A DNA stretch of 40,941 nt from Veillonellales bacterium (lineage in GTDB: Bacteria; Bacillota; Negativicutes; Veillonellales; Dialisteraceae). Below are positions 8,590 through 15,795 of the stretch, piece after piece. The notes below the pieces were generated by a model. The model did no database searches, had not been told where the DNA came from, and saw nothing but the letters and a program-made list of their open reading frames with translations. The position numbers and the translations under genes were made by a program. How positions within the stretch are numbered: position 1 is the stretch's first letter; each line of letters starts with the position of its first letter. The stretch spans positions 1 through 40,941 of the forward strand of contig CALXPQ010000009.1 in NCBI GenBank assembly GCA_944390485.1, written 5' to 3'.

Positions 8590-8691
8590 AATAAACCTCC
8601 CTTGCCGTCCGCCGCGCGCCGCCTCACAGTCGCACCAAGGCCCGCCGCGCCGGACAAAAAAATAAAAGCCGTACAATGGTCGCTACCGCTA

Positions 8692-8700
8692 ATTATACCA
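8692..8700 (-). promoter_or_regulatory. Extended -10 promoter of the RNase J gene
   Basis: TGGTATAAT on the minus strand (TATAAT at 8692-8697) about 100 bases upstream of the TTG start. No good -35 is seen. The same TGGTATAAT form recurs before the PagL gene and the exporter at 22467. Confidence 0.6.
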
Positions 8701-8742
8701 TATCCTTCCAAATCATTGGCCGCCGCGGAGGAGAAAGGGCGC

Positions 8743-8767
8743 AAAAAAAGAAGAGGCCATGCCTCTC
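8743..8767 (-). terminator. Intrinsic terminator of the secreted-protein gene
   Basis: GAGAGGC/GCCTCTT stem around a 3-base loop, then a run of seven T on the minus strand. It is about 19 bases past the stop codon at 8786. Confidence 0.85.
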
Positions 8768-8785
8768 CTCTGTCTGCCTGCTTTC

Positions 8786-9211
8786 TCACGCCGCCGCTTC
8801 TGCCGGCGCCTCCCGGCCCACATACGCCGCCACCGCCTTGGCCAGCGCCTCGCCGTACGTCCCCGGCGTGATGGCCATGGTGGTCGCCAGGCTCCGCATC
8901 TGCCGCGGCGCGCCCCGCTTGTAGAGCGTCCCGTGGTCGCTCGTGCGGACGCGGCCTGCGGCGAAGTCGATCACGTACGCCGTGACGTAGGTCTCCTTCA
9001 GGTTCGCCGTATCCGTGCGCACGAGCACGGACGCGGTGTCTGACGCCGCGTCGTAGGTGAGGCTGTCCGCATCGAAATAGAGCGTATCCTGGTCGGACTG
9101 GGAAAACTGCATCCACGCGCCGGGAATCTCCGGCGGCACATACTCCTCCGCCTGCGCCGCGCTCCCCAGCAGGAACACCGCCAGCACCACCATCAGGAAT
9201 TTTTTCCACAT
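8786..9211 (-). CDS. Exported protein, Surface-adhesin E-like domain
   Basis: A 141-residue protein with a clear signal peptide (MWKKFLMVVLAVFLLGSAAQ, cleavage expected near residue 21). The mature part has the pattern W.....S..DTLYFDADSLTYD....ASVLVRT (about 33-66), resembling the small beta-rich surface-adhesin E-type domain common in Negativicutes. It is therefore expected in the periplasm or at the outer membrane; the assignment is by pattern only. The ATG has an AAAGGGGG site. It is a monocistronic unit with its own promoter and terminator. Function unknown. Confidence 0.7.
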   Translation of the reverse strand: MWKKFLMVVLAVFLLGSAAQAEEYVPPEIPGAWMQFSQSDQDTLYFDADSLTYDAASDTASVLVRTDTANLKETYVTAYVIDFAAGRVRTSDHGTLYKRGAPRQMRSLATTMAITPGTYGEALAKAVAAYVGREAPAEAAA

Positions 9212-9246
9212 CGTACTTTCCCCCTTTCACAGAGTTCTTTTCTTAC

Positions 9247-9275
9247 AGTATACGACGGCCCGCGCGGGAACACAA
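9247..9275 (-). promoter_or_regulatory. Promoter of the secreted-protein gene
   Basis: TTGTGT (9270-9275), a 17-base spacer, then TATACT (9247-9252) on the minus strand, about 35 bases upstream of the ATG at 9211. It overlaps the end of the preceding terminator. Confidence 0.5.
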
Positions 9276-9297
9276 AAAAAGACGGCCGCCGCCGTCT
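9274..9297 (-). terminator. Intrinsic terminator of the GIY-YIG/DUF2232 pair
   Basis: AGACGGC/GCCGTCT stem with a 4-base loop followed by seven T on the minus strand. It starts about 14 bases after the stop at 9312. Confidence 0.85.
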
Positions 9298-9311
9298 GTC
9301 CGCGCCGGCGC

Positions 9312-9932
9312 TCACCGCCGCACCGCGCGGAGCCGCTTCAGAAGCTCCGTGAAAAGCTCCACGTTGAGGTACGCGTAGCACCAGCTGTTGAAGACGAAGA
9401 TGACCGCCGCCATGGCCGCGCCGGACAGGGAGAAGACCGCCCGCCCCGGATCCGGGTCGTAGCCGAGGACGCCCGCGAGGGGCTGCCAGATCCACTGGAG
9501 GAAGGAGATCATCCGCGAGAGGATGGACGTGAGCGCATCCGCGATGCCCAGCACGTAAATGGAGAACACGATCTTGTAGGACATCTCCACCAGGTAGGCC
9601 AGCGCCGTCAGGGCGATGACTCGGCCCCGCGGCCAGCCCCGGCGGAAGCCGTACCCCATGGCGAGGCCCAGCGCGCCCGCGTACACCGCCGTGGTGAGGC
9701 CGATCTCCGGCCCGCCGATCATCGTCACGAGGAGGATCACCGCCGCCGAGGCGCCCAGACCCCAGCGCATGCCGCTGAAATACGCCACCGCCGCGATGGG
9801 CGACGCCGCCACGAGCATCGTCACGAAGACGAGGAACGGGGCGACGAGCTTCAGCAGGACGAAGAGGGACGCGATGGCCGCCGCGGCGGCCGCCTCCGTG
9901 AGCCGTTTCGTCTTCCGTACCGATTCCGTCAT
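9312..9932 (-). CDS. Second DUF2232-like integral membrane protein
   Basis: A 206-residue, strongly hydrophobic protein with about five to six helices and a basic C-terminus (LLKRLRAVRR). The layout, with ASPIAAVAYFSGMRWGL near residues 43-57, resembles DUF2232/YybS proteins but lacks the long polar central part of the copy at 5862-6818. The ATG at 9932 overlaps the stop of the GIY-YIG gene by 4 bases (ATGA), so the two are co-translated. The frame is open further upstream, where it would overlap the GIY-YIG gene; that start is rejected. It may be an ECF-transporter S-like membrane protein. Function unknown. Confidence 0.75.
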   Translation of the reverse strand: MTESVRKTKRLTEAAAAAAIASLFVLLKLVAPFLVFVTMLVAASPIAAVAYFSGMRWGLGASAAVILLVTMIGGPEIGLTTAVYAGALGLAMGYGFRRGWPRGRVIALTALAYLVEMSYKIVFSIYVLGIADALTSILSRMISFLQWIWQPLAGVLGYDPDPGRAVFSLSGAAMAAVIFVFNSWCYAYLNVELFTELLKRLRAVRR

Positions 9933-10207
9933 GATTCCTTCCCGAAAGCGCGCACCAGCGCTTCCTTTTCTTCCTTCTTCCAGTGCTTGAGGCGCGCCTC
10001 CATGGACCGCGCGTCGTGGGCGTTCCCCCACTCGCGGTACCACACCAGCGTGACCGGCCGGCGGGAGCGGGTGTACTTCGCGCCGCGCCCTGCATTGTGC
10101 GCCGCCGTGCGCGCCTCCGCCGAGTCCGCCGCGCTGCCCGTGTAGAGCGAGCCGTCGCTGCACCGCACCATGTACGTGTACCACCGCCGGGCCTTCTCTT
10201 CCGCCAT
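9929..10207 (-). CDS. GIY-YIG nuclease-fold protein, YhbQ/UPF0213 type
   Basis: A 92-residue single-domain protein. It has the paired motif in the form YTYMV (about 10-14) and SLYTGS (about 20-25), a downstream NAGRGAKYTRSRRPV segment, and the helix ending EARLKHWKKEEK typical of small stand-alone GIY-YIG proteins. Family members are putative structure-specific endonucleases in DNA repair or exchange, but most are uncharacterised. The ATG has an AAGGAGG site. Its promoter lies within the 46-bp repeat at 10233-10278. It overlaps the next gene by 4 bases. Confidence 0.88.
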   Translation of the reverse strand: MAEEKARRWYTYMVRCSDGSLYTGSAADSAEARTAAHNAGRGAKYTRSRRPVTLVWYREWGNAHDARSMEARLKHWKKEEKEALVRAFGKES

Positions 10208-10232
10208 GCCGCGCCTCCTTCCGTATGTTATG

Positions 10233-10278
10233 TATTATACGCATTCCCCGGGCAAAAGAAAAATCCTCCCGGAGGAGG
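10233..10278. repeat. 46-bp direct repeat, copy 1 (GIY-YIG promoter side)
   Basis: Identical over 46 bases to 11459-11504. On the minus strand it holds a CCTCC/GGAGG hairpin with a TTTTTCTTTT tail (terminator) and then TATAAT (10234-10239), which serves as the -10 of the GIY-YIG gene 27 bases further on. The unit is thus an end-of-gene plus start-of-gene module. Confidence 0.9.
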
Positions 10279-10283
10279 CCAGG

Positions 10284-10314
10284 AAAAAGGGGAACCAGAC
10301 GTATCCGGTTCCCC
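10284..10314 (-). terminator. Intrinsic terminator of the Abi-type gene
   Basis: GGGGAACC/GGTTCCCC perfect 8-bp stem with a 10-base loop and a TTTTT tail on the minus strand. It lies inside the segment framed by the 46-bp repeats, so it belongs to the Abi gene. Confidence 0.88.
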
Positions 10315-10371
10315 CAGGCATCCTCCGCAGAGAAATGCCGCGATTCACACTTACAGTATACCATAAAATTC

Positions 10372-11421
10372 TTACTTCCGCCCATCCGAAAGCTGGATAT
10401 CCGATTTGGAAATATAACGTTTCAGCTGCTCCAGTTTTTTGTCATCCTCTGTATAGATAACCCGTCGATAAATCGCCGTCGGTACAGCTCTACGAAAAGA
10501 TCCGGCAATATCCTCAAAGCCAGCGACCAGCTTTTTCATATTGGTCTTTGATTCATGAATCATTTTCATCTGATAAACCAGCAATACCAGATAATCTGTT
10601 ACCGTATCGAAGCGAAGAGATTCTACCCCTGTCGCATAAGAAACGACATGACTAAGCGGTGCAGCAATGCGGCTTTTCTTAAAGCGAGTATCAAAGACCA
10701 CATCGTTATGCGCTACGGCATTTCTCAGATCTTTTGTCGCATAAATCAGGCGCTGCGGCATAACAGCCGCGGTATCATCGCTGCGGCGGATCCCCAGTTT
10801 TCCAGAAATCGCCTGTCGGCATTCCATATTGAGGCAGGAAACGAAATGTCCGAATTCTCCTAAGCTGAGCAGCTCAAAAATCGCCCATATGGGCAGACTT
10901 TTATCCTGACTCAGATAATGACTGGCGATTTTATTTTCATTCGCATAGGCATCTGTCTGGATTTTATAAATGCGATTGCGTAAATCCAGTCTTCTTTTCA
11001 GCGCTTTTTTAAAAGAACTTTCACTCCCATCGTATTTATTCTTTCGGGCAGTTTCCGAATCGGGGGCAAATCGTTTATAATCATCCAACGCTTTATAATA
11101 AACATCCTGAAAGTTCTCTGAATGTACTTTATCAATCAAAATTTCCAATACATAATTTTTAAATGCAGTTTCAATTTCCATGACGATCGGATAGAACAAC
11201 CCCTTAAGCTGTGTGTCAAACCGATAAACAGCCATCAATTCATCAAAATTCCGATACGCTACATGCCGCCCCGGCGTACGTATATACCGATATCCCTTGT
11301 ATCCATGATAATATCCAATATTCATCAGTTTTCGCTTCTGTGCGGAGCCGGAAATCTGTATTCCTTTTTCGTCCCGCAGATACCGCATCAATCCGTCAAT
11401 GCTTTTGGGATGTTTTTTCAT
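10372..11421 (-). CDS. Abi-family abortive infection protein (Abi_2/AbiD-F type)
   Basis: A 349-residue soluble protein resembling AbiD/AbiF (Abi_2) phage-defence proteins: N-terminal SIDGLMRYLRDEKGI, a GYYHGYKGYRY segment (36-46), and an Rx4H HEPN-type motif (R233 to H238 in RNAVAHND), the signature of HEPN ribonucleases. Family members abort phage growth, probably by RNA cleavage; activity here is inferred. The ATG at 11421 has an AAGGAT site. The gene is clearly richer in A+T than its neighbours, has its own terminator and lies exactly between two copies of a 46-bp repeat, all signs of acquisition. There is no partner gene, so it seems to act alone. Confidence 0.85.
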   Translation of the reverse strand: MKKHPKSIDGLMRYLRDEKGIQISGSAQKRKLMNIGYYHGYKGYRYIRTPGRHVAYRNFDELMAVYRFDTQLKGLFYPIVMEIETAFKNYVLEILIDKVHSENFQDVYYKALDDYKRFAPDSETARKNKYDGSESSFKKALKRRLDLRNRIYKIQTDAYANENKIASHYLSQDKSLPIWAIFELLSLGEFGHFVSCLNMECRQAISGKLGIRRSDDTAAVMPQRLIYATKDLRNAVAHNDVVFDTRFKKSRIAAPLSHVVSYATGVESLRFDTVTDYLVLLVYQMKMIHESKTNMKKLVAGFEDIAGSFRRAVPTAIYRRVIYTEDDKKLEQLKRYISKSDIQLSDGRK

Positions 11422-11458
11422 TGCGCAGCCATCCTTGTCATAAAAATTTGTTCTCCCA

Positions 11459-11504
11459 TATTATACGCATTCCCCGGGCAAAAGAAAAATCCTCCCGGAG
11501 GAGG
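11459..11504. repeat. 46-bp direct repeat, copy 2 (Abi promoter side)
   Basis: Perfect copy of 10233-10278. Here its hairpin (extended to ATCCTCC/GGAGGAT) ends the Eis-like gene, whose stop is 6 bases away, and its TATAAT becomes the -10 of the Abi gene. Confidence 0.9.
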
Positions 11505-11509
11505 ATCTA

Positions 11510-12697
11510 TCAGTACCATTCGTTCAGCCAGTTCCGCAGGAGCGGGAAATTGCCGCGGAGGAAGCGGAGCGCTTCGTCCCTTGCGGCCCCGTCACCGGTA
11601 AACCACGCCGCCTCGCCGTACCGGAAGAGATCGTCCGCGGAGAGTGCGCCGAAGAGGAGGTGCGCCGCCCCCGCCGGGGTGAGGCGGAAAGAGGGCGCGC
11701 CGCCGGAGACTGCCGTCAAGCGTCCGTCCGCTGCCCGGAGGGTGTACGCCCCGGCGAGCTCCGGGAGCGTCCCGTCGTCCAGCCGGAAAGAGACCCCGCC
11801 CGACTCCGGCGCGGGCAGGCCGGTGAAGGCCGCCGCGGGGTCGGTCACGCGGGCCGTCATGTACGGGAAGGTGCGGTTCCGGATGTACGTATGCTCCGCG
11901 CCGTCCGCCCAGAAGAGGTACGACCGGTCGTCCAGCGGCTCGTACCACCGGCACAGGTCCACCGAGCCGATGTGCCCCGCCATGTACGCGTAAAGGCCGC
12001 GCCGCCCAGCTTCCGAGGCCCACGCCATTTCCGAGGCGGTGAGCGTCCGGCCGTCGATGCCGTAGAAGAGGTACCCCGCCGGGCCGTCTTCGTCGTACAC
12101 CACGGCGATGTACCCTTCCCGAAGCTGGCCCTCGATGCGGCGCCGCCAGCCTGCTTCGCTCCGCACGGTGAAGCCGCTCCGGCCGGCGGTGTGCGCCCGG
12201 TAGATCCCCGCGAGGAGCGCCCAGTCGTCCGGGCCTTCCGCCGCGCCCGCCTTCACCGCCCGCCGGCCCAGCGCCGCGAGACGCGCCGGCTCCGCCTCCC
12301 GCTCCCACTGGTGCGCGTAGAACGCAAAGCCCAGCGGGTAGTAGAACGACGCGTCCGACGGCATGAGGATGTCCACCGGCTTCCCCGCCGCCCGGGACGC
12401 GCGGAAAGCCCCCGCGAGGAGCGCCCGCGCCAGGCCCCGGCCCCGCGCCGCGGGATGGGACGCCACGCCCACGATGTAGTCCGCGGGGACCGTCTTCCCC
12501 CGCACGGACAGCGTATACGGCCGCAGATGGAGCGCGCACGCCGCACGGCCGCCCTCCAGCCCGACGAGCGTCTCCTCCGGCCGGTACACCCGGCTGAAGT
12601 ACCACTCGAAAAACGGGTCGCCGGGCCGCTCGAAACAGTAGCCCCACAGCGCGCGGCACGCCGCCTCGTCTGCCGCCGTCCCTCTCCGGATCTCCAT
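11510..12697 (-). CDS. Eis-like GNAT N-acetyltransferase
   Basis: A 395-residue acetyl-CoA-dependent acetyltransferase of Eis type: an N-terminal GNAT domain (1 to about 150) with the acetyl-CoA loop HPAARGRGLARALL (about 82-95) and PSDASFYYPLGF (about 114-125), a second GNAT-like middle part, and a C-terminal sterol-carrier-like domain ending in NWLNEWY. Family members acetylate amines such as aminoglycosides, polyamines or protein lysines; the substrate here is unknown. The ATG starts 9 bases after the DUF2156 gene stop, so the two form an operon. The terminator lies in the 46-bp repeat. Confidence 0.85.
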   Translation of the reverse strand: MEIRRGTAADEAACRALWGYCFERPGDPFFEWYFSRVYRPEETLVGLEGGRAACALHLRPYTLSVRGKTVPADYIVGVASHPAARGRGLARALLAGAFRASRAAGKPVDILMPSDASFYYPLGFAFYAHQWEREAEPARLAALGRRAVKAGAAEGPDDWALLAGIYRAHTAGRSGFTVRSEAGWRRRIEGQLREGYIAVVYDEDGPAGYLFYGIDGRTLTASEMAWASEAGRRGLYAYMAGHIGSVDLCRWYEPLDDRSYLFWADGAEHTYIRNRTFPYMTARVTDPAAAFTGLPAPESGGVSFRLDDGTLPELAGAYTLRAADGRLTAVSGGAPSFRLTPAGAAHLLFGALSADDLFRYGEAAWFTGDGAARDEALRFLRGNFPLLRNWLNEWY

Positions 12698-12706
12698 ACG
12701 CCCTCC

Positions 12707-13597
12707 TTACTCGGCCAGCATCACGTCGTATTTCTCCGCGAAGTGGTCCGGATTGTACTCCATCTTCGCCTGCCGGAGGCCGGGCAGTCCCAGATCCTCC
12801 TCGCGGTTCACGAATTCCGTCGTACTGAACTCCCGCAGGAGGAAATCCCGGTTGATCGCCTGATACAGCCCGCGGATCTCCGGATTCGCCTTTTCGAAAT
12901 GGATGTGCGCCACCCGCTCATTGAGGAAGCTCCCCATGGTGAGCGCCTCGATGCGGCCGTAGATGCGGATCACCGCGCCCCGCATGCCGAGCGCGTCCCA
13001 GTTCGCAAAGGCCAGCCCGATGGCCTCCGCTTCTTCCTCGATGTCCCCGTGGCGGGCGAACCACTCCGCCAGCGCCGCCTTCGCCTCTTCCGCGTTCGCC
13101 GCGGTGATCGGCTCGTACACATAGTCGCTGTACTGGCGGAGGAAGCTGTTCAAATGGTTCTTCTTCATGCGGAACTTCTTCCCCGGGAGCGCGATCAGGT
13201 CCGCCGTGCGGTAGATGTACTCCCAGTTGTTCCGGTCCTCCACGAAGCGGAACGTCCCCGGCAGGAACTCTTTGATCCGCTCCACCACCCAGGGCGACGC
13301 CGCCTTGATCATGAAAGGCTTCCCCATCTCCGCCAAGTGGTCCCGGATGAGCGCGAGGCCGTGCGTGAACGACGCGCCGTCCCCTGCGAAGGGCGGCATG
13401 AAAAACGTCTGGTCCCCGTAGCCCGCGCGGATGAAGAGCACCCCGTCCTCCACGGCCCACATCGTATGATAGGCGTGCTGCCACAGGAAGAGCGTGTCGA
13501 ACGAGCAGTCCGCCCGCTCGTAGTGATGCTCGCCGAAAAATCCGTTGATATAGTCTTTTTCCTCGATTCGGAATGGCCTGAACTCTATGATGTCCAC
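12707..13597 (-). CDS. DUF2156 (LPG-synthase C-domain) protein
   Basis: A 296-residue protein matching the DUF2156/phosphatidylglycerol lysyltransferase C-domain fold, a GNAT relative (CSFDTLFLWQH near 31-41; FRMKKNHLNSFLRQY near 142-156; C-terminal LGLPGLRQAKMEYNP). No membrane segments are present, so it is the soluble stand-alone form; aminoacyl transfer is a family-based guess. The start is uncertain. The GTG at 13597 sits only about one base from an AAGGAG site, and the family N-terminus (EFRP) begins five codons later, so a slightly internal start is possible. It is first in an operon with the Eis-like gene. Confidence 0.8.
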   Translation of the reverse strand: MDIIEFRPFRIEEKDYINGFFGEHHYERADCSFDTLFLWQHAYHTMWAVEDGVLFIRAGYGDQTFFMPPFAGDGASFTHGLALIRDHLAEMGKPFMIKAASPWVVERIKEFLPGTFRFVEDRNNWEYIYRTADLIALPGKKFRMKKNHLNSFLRQYSDYVYEPITAANAEEAKAALAEWFARHGDIEEEAEAIGLAFANWDALGMRGAVIRIYGRIEALTMGSFLNERVAHIHFEKANPEIRGLYQAINRDFLLREFSTTEFVNREEDLGLPGLRQAKMEYNPDHFAEKYDVMLAE

Positions 13598-13626
13598 TCT
13601 CCTTCTAAAATCTTCAATCTACCTGT

Positions 13627-13635
13627 ATTGTACCA
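13627..13635 (-). promoter_or_regulatory. Extended -10 promoter of the DUF2156-Eis pair
   Basis: TGGTACAAT on the minus strand (TACAAT at 13627-13632), about 30 bases upstream of the start codon. No clear -35 in the GC-rich sequence above it. Confidence 0.5.
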
Positions 13636-13915
13636 TACCGGGGAACCCGCCCCGCCGCCGGGAGGGCAGGAGATGCGGAAACGGCCCGCTCGGGCTGTGC
13701 ACTGCGAAAAGACACCTCTCCGCCCACTTTTCCTCGGAAATATCGCAATTTCTCCGCTTCCTCCCTGCCGAAACGGGGCGGAAATCCATGAAAATCTGGG
13801 ACGGCGTCATTTGCCCACAGGGACGTCGCCTCTTTTTTCACAGGATTCACGGCCCGCCGGAAAGCCCCGCGGCGCGGTGAAAATCCCGGTCTTCGGCATC
13901 CCGGTGTGAAAAAAG

Positions 13916-14137
13916 TTATGAACAGTTATTCACAGAAAATTGTGTGCATTTCCAGTGCACACGCGGAGGATACCCGGATTTTACGAAATTTTTGCAGGGA
14001 GCGAACAGATTGGCCCCCTTTCAGGTGCATAACTGTGAATAAGTCTGTGAATTGTGTGGAAATCTTCCCGTCGGGACGCACAAATCACAGGCCTGCTTCC
14101 CGACCGGCTCTCCGGCCGCGCGCCGGTCTGTGCATAA
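13916..14137. other. Cluster of DnaA-box-like sites in a non-coding stretch
   Basis: No gene is seen between 13598 and 14558. It contains TTATTCACA at 13926-13934 (plus), and TTATTCACA (14034-14042) and TTATGCACA (14129-14137) on the minus strand, all fitting TTATNCACA. Weaker neighbours are TTATGAACA (13916-13924) and, on the minus strand, TTATGCACC (14024-14032). The left pair and the right pair are each spaced 10 bases and point towards each other. Between them lie a GTGTGCA/TGCACAC inverted repeat (13942-13962) and a short A/T-rich tract (about 13975-13995). This is a DnaA-binding locus candidate; see findings. Confidence 0.5.
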
Positions 14138-14501
14138 CTCCCGCTCATGCACCGGCCGCATTCCATGCATTGGCCGCCCTCTCCGCCGGCCTCTCACGCA
14201 GCAAAATCCCTCCTGCTGCCCTTCCGGCGGCAGCGCCGCTTCCGCGCGGTCCCGTCCGCGCCGAATGCACGGCTCCCGGCCCGCTGCCTCCCGAAAATCG
14301 GCCGCACCAGCTCATCATTACAGCCCGCAACCGGACGCATTCCTCTACCGCGCGGGGAAACACAGGCGTCCCTCATTAAAAAACTTTCCTCTGCCGCTGC
14401 ATTTTTCCTTCTCCTGCCTTCGGCGCCGCGCCTCCGGGCACGCACTGTGCAATTCTGTTTAAACCTTCCATAAAACTTTAATCAACGATTTCCGCTCCCG
14501 A

Positions 14502-14510
14502 TGGTATAAT
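14502..14510 (+). promoter_or_regulatory. Extended -10 promoter of the PagL-like gene
   Basis: TGGTATAAT (TATAAT at 14505-14510), about 50 bases upstream of the ATG at 14559. The leader holds a small CCATCG/CGATGG hairpin (14525-14540). Confidence 0.65.
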
Positions 14511-14558
14511 AGGAGCATCCCAATCCATCGCATACGATGGAAGAAAGAAGGCTTTTGC

Positions 14559-15329
14559 ATGAAATCCGCATCTCTCGCCGCGCTCCTCTGCGCCGGCTGT
14601 CTCTTCACCTCTCCCGTATCCGCCGCGGAACCCGCGCCGGCGGACGCCGCTGCCTCAGCCAGCACAGACGCGCTGGAAGCGGACGCACCGGCCAGCGTCA
14701 TCGGAAGCGCCGACGGGCCAACGGCCATCCTCGTCACGGACGCCGCGCCGCAGGACGACCCGGCGGCTCCCTCCGCGCCCGTTGCAGAAGCGGCCGGCTC
14801 CGCCGCGGACGCCATCGCCGAAGAAGAAGCCTCTGCGGTGCACTCCCATCCCGTGGAGATCCAGTTCGAATACATCGAGCACCGCTTCTACAAGAACCGC
14901 CACATCGACAACTACACGGTCCATCTCTATCAGGAGATGAAGCGGAACGGCACCGTCTCCTTCTGGCGCGGCCTCACCTTCACCCGGCCCACGGGCTACC
15001 TCACCGAAGACGACGGCTCCCACCGGGACAGCGACTCCTGGGGCATCGGCCCATCTTTCATGATCCGCTGGGAAAAGCCCGTCAGTGAGAAATGGTCCGT
15101 CGGCATCGACGGCACGGGCTCTCTCCTCGCGTACAACCACGCGTTCCCCGCCGGCGGCCGCGCCTTCGGCTTCCTATGGCGCGTCGGCCCCCGCGTCTCC
15201 TACTACCCGGACAAAGACTCCGCCATCCGCCTCGGCTGGTCCTACATGCACTGCTCGAACGGCTTCTCTTCCCACAACCCGGGCTACAACGGCGTAGGCT
15301 TCTCCCTCATGTACGCCCACAATTTCTGA
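14559..15329 (+). CDS. PagL-like outer-membrane lipid A deacylase family protein
   Basis: A 256-residue protein with a signal peptide (residues 1 to about 22, ending SPVSAAE), an Ala/Pro/Asp-rich linker (about 23-95) and a C-terminal beta-barrel. The barrel end has the PagL signature HxSNG (HCSNGFSSHNPGYNG), with His and Ser in catalytic positions, and finishes with Phe, as outer-membrane proteins do. PagL removes a 3-O acyl chain from lipid A; the substrate here is inferred. The long linker is unusual and contains SVIGSADGPTAILVT, resembling a motif of Na+-pump decarboxylase beta subunits. The ATG is preceded by AGAAGG. It is the only plus-strand gene in its neighbourhood. Confidence 0.8.
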   Translation: MKSASLAALLCAGCLFTSPVSAAEPAPADAAASASTDALEADAPASVIGSADGPTAILVTDAAPQDDPAAPSAPVAEAAGSAADAIAEEEASAVHSHPVEIQFEYIEHRFYKNRHIDNYTVHLYQEMKRNGTVSFWRGLTFTRPTGYLTEDDGSHRDSDSWGIGPSFMIRWEKPVSEKWSVGIDGTGSLLAYNHAFPAGGRAFGFLWRVGPRVSYYPDKDSAIRLGWSYMHCSNGFSSHNPGYNGVGFSLMYAHNF

Positions 15330-15341
15330 AATTTCCCACGC

Positions 15342-15372
15342 AAAAAGACTGCCCTTTTCGGAGCAGTCTTTT
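15342..15372. terminator. Bidirectional intrinsic terminator
   Basis: AAAAGACTGC/GCAGTCTTTT perfect 10-bp stem with A and T runs on the two sides. It lies between the convergent PagL-like gene and the minus-strand gene at 15383 and serves both. Confidence 0.88.
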
Positions 15373-15382
15373 CTTTTTGTCT

Positions 15383-15793
15383 TCATTCGTCCCAGCGGAG
15401 GAGGTAGCGCGTGCCGGCGGGCTCGACGCCGCTCATGACGGGATCGAGGCCTTTCCGGTGCGGCTCGTTGCGGCAGCGGAGGAAGAGGCCCCGCGCGCGG
15501 TCGGCCACGGCGTCGAAGGTCTCGCCGGTCCCGGTATCTTCCACGCGGCAGGGCGCGAAGCGCTCGTCGATGATCTGGAGCACCCGGTGGAGGCCGTAGC
15601 GGAAAGGCTCGCCCCGGTCGGTCGCCTGGTTGTACATGTTTTCGCCGTCCGCCCAGCCGGTGTAGCCGCGGCACACGGGCGAAGTGAGCGGATTCCACCC
15701 GCGGGCGGGCACGGACAGGTGATGCGGCGCATCCCAGCCGTATTCCTGCTTCGCGTTCTCATGGAAGATGCAGCGGATCCAGCGTGCGTCCAT
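15383..15793 (-). CDS. Conserved-looking hypothetical protein
   Basis: A 136-residue protein with no signal peptide or membrane segment and no family I recognise. It is rich in Arg, Trp and Cys (for example DARWIRCIFHEN at the start and TRYLLRWDE at the end), which suggests a compact intracellular protein. The ATG at 15793 lies 2 bases after the peroxiredoxin stop codon, so it is the second gene of that operon. The frame continues upstream through the peroxiredoxin gene, but the tight junction supports this start. Function unknown; oxidative-stress co-expression is suggested only by position. Confidence 0.65.
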   Translation of the reverse strand: MDARWIRCIFHENAKQEYGWDAPHHLSVPARGWNPLTSPVCRGYTGWADGENMYNQATDRGEPFRYGLHRVLQIIDERFAPCRVEDTGTGETFDAVADRARGLFLRCRNEPHRKGLDPVMSGVEPAGTRYLLRWDE

Positions 15794-15795
15794 GG

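Noticed and set aside
10233..11504. Insertion sequence or transposon carrying the Abi gene
   Set aside because: No transposase, no inverted repeats at the ends; the 46-bp sequences are direct repeats with a terminator-promoter function.
13614..13850. Small open frames upstream of the DUF2156 gene
   Set aside because: They overlap the DUF2156 promoter, lack start signals and have no protein-like features.
13598..14558. Main chromosomal origin (oriC)
   Set aside because: DnaA-box-like sites are present, but there is no dnaA, dnaN, rpmH or similar neighbour and gene direction does not switch there (minus-strand genes dominate on both sides). Only a DnaA-binding locus is proposed.
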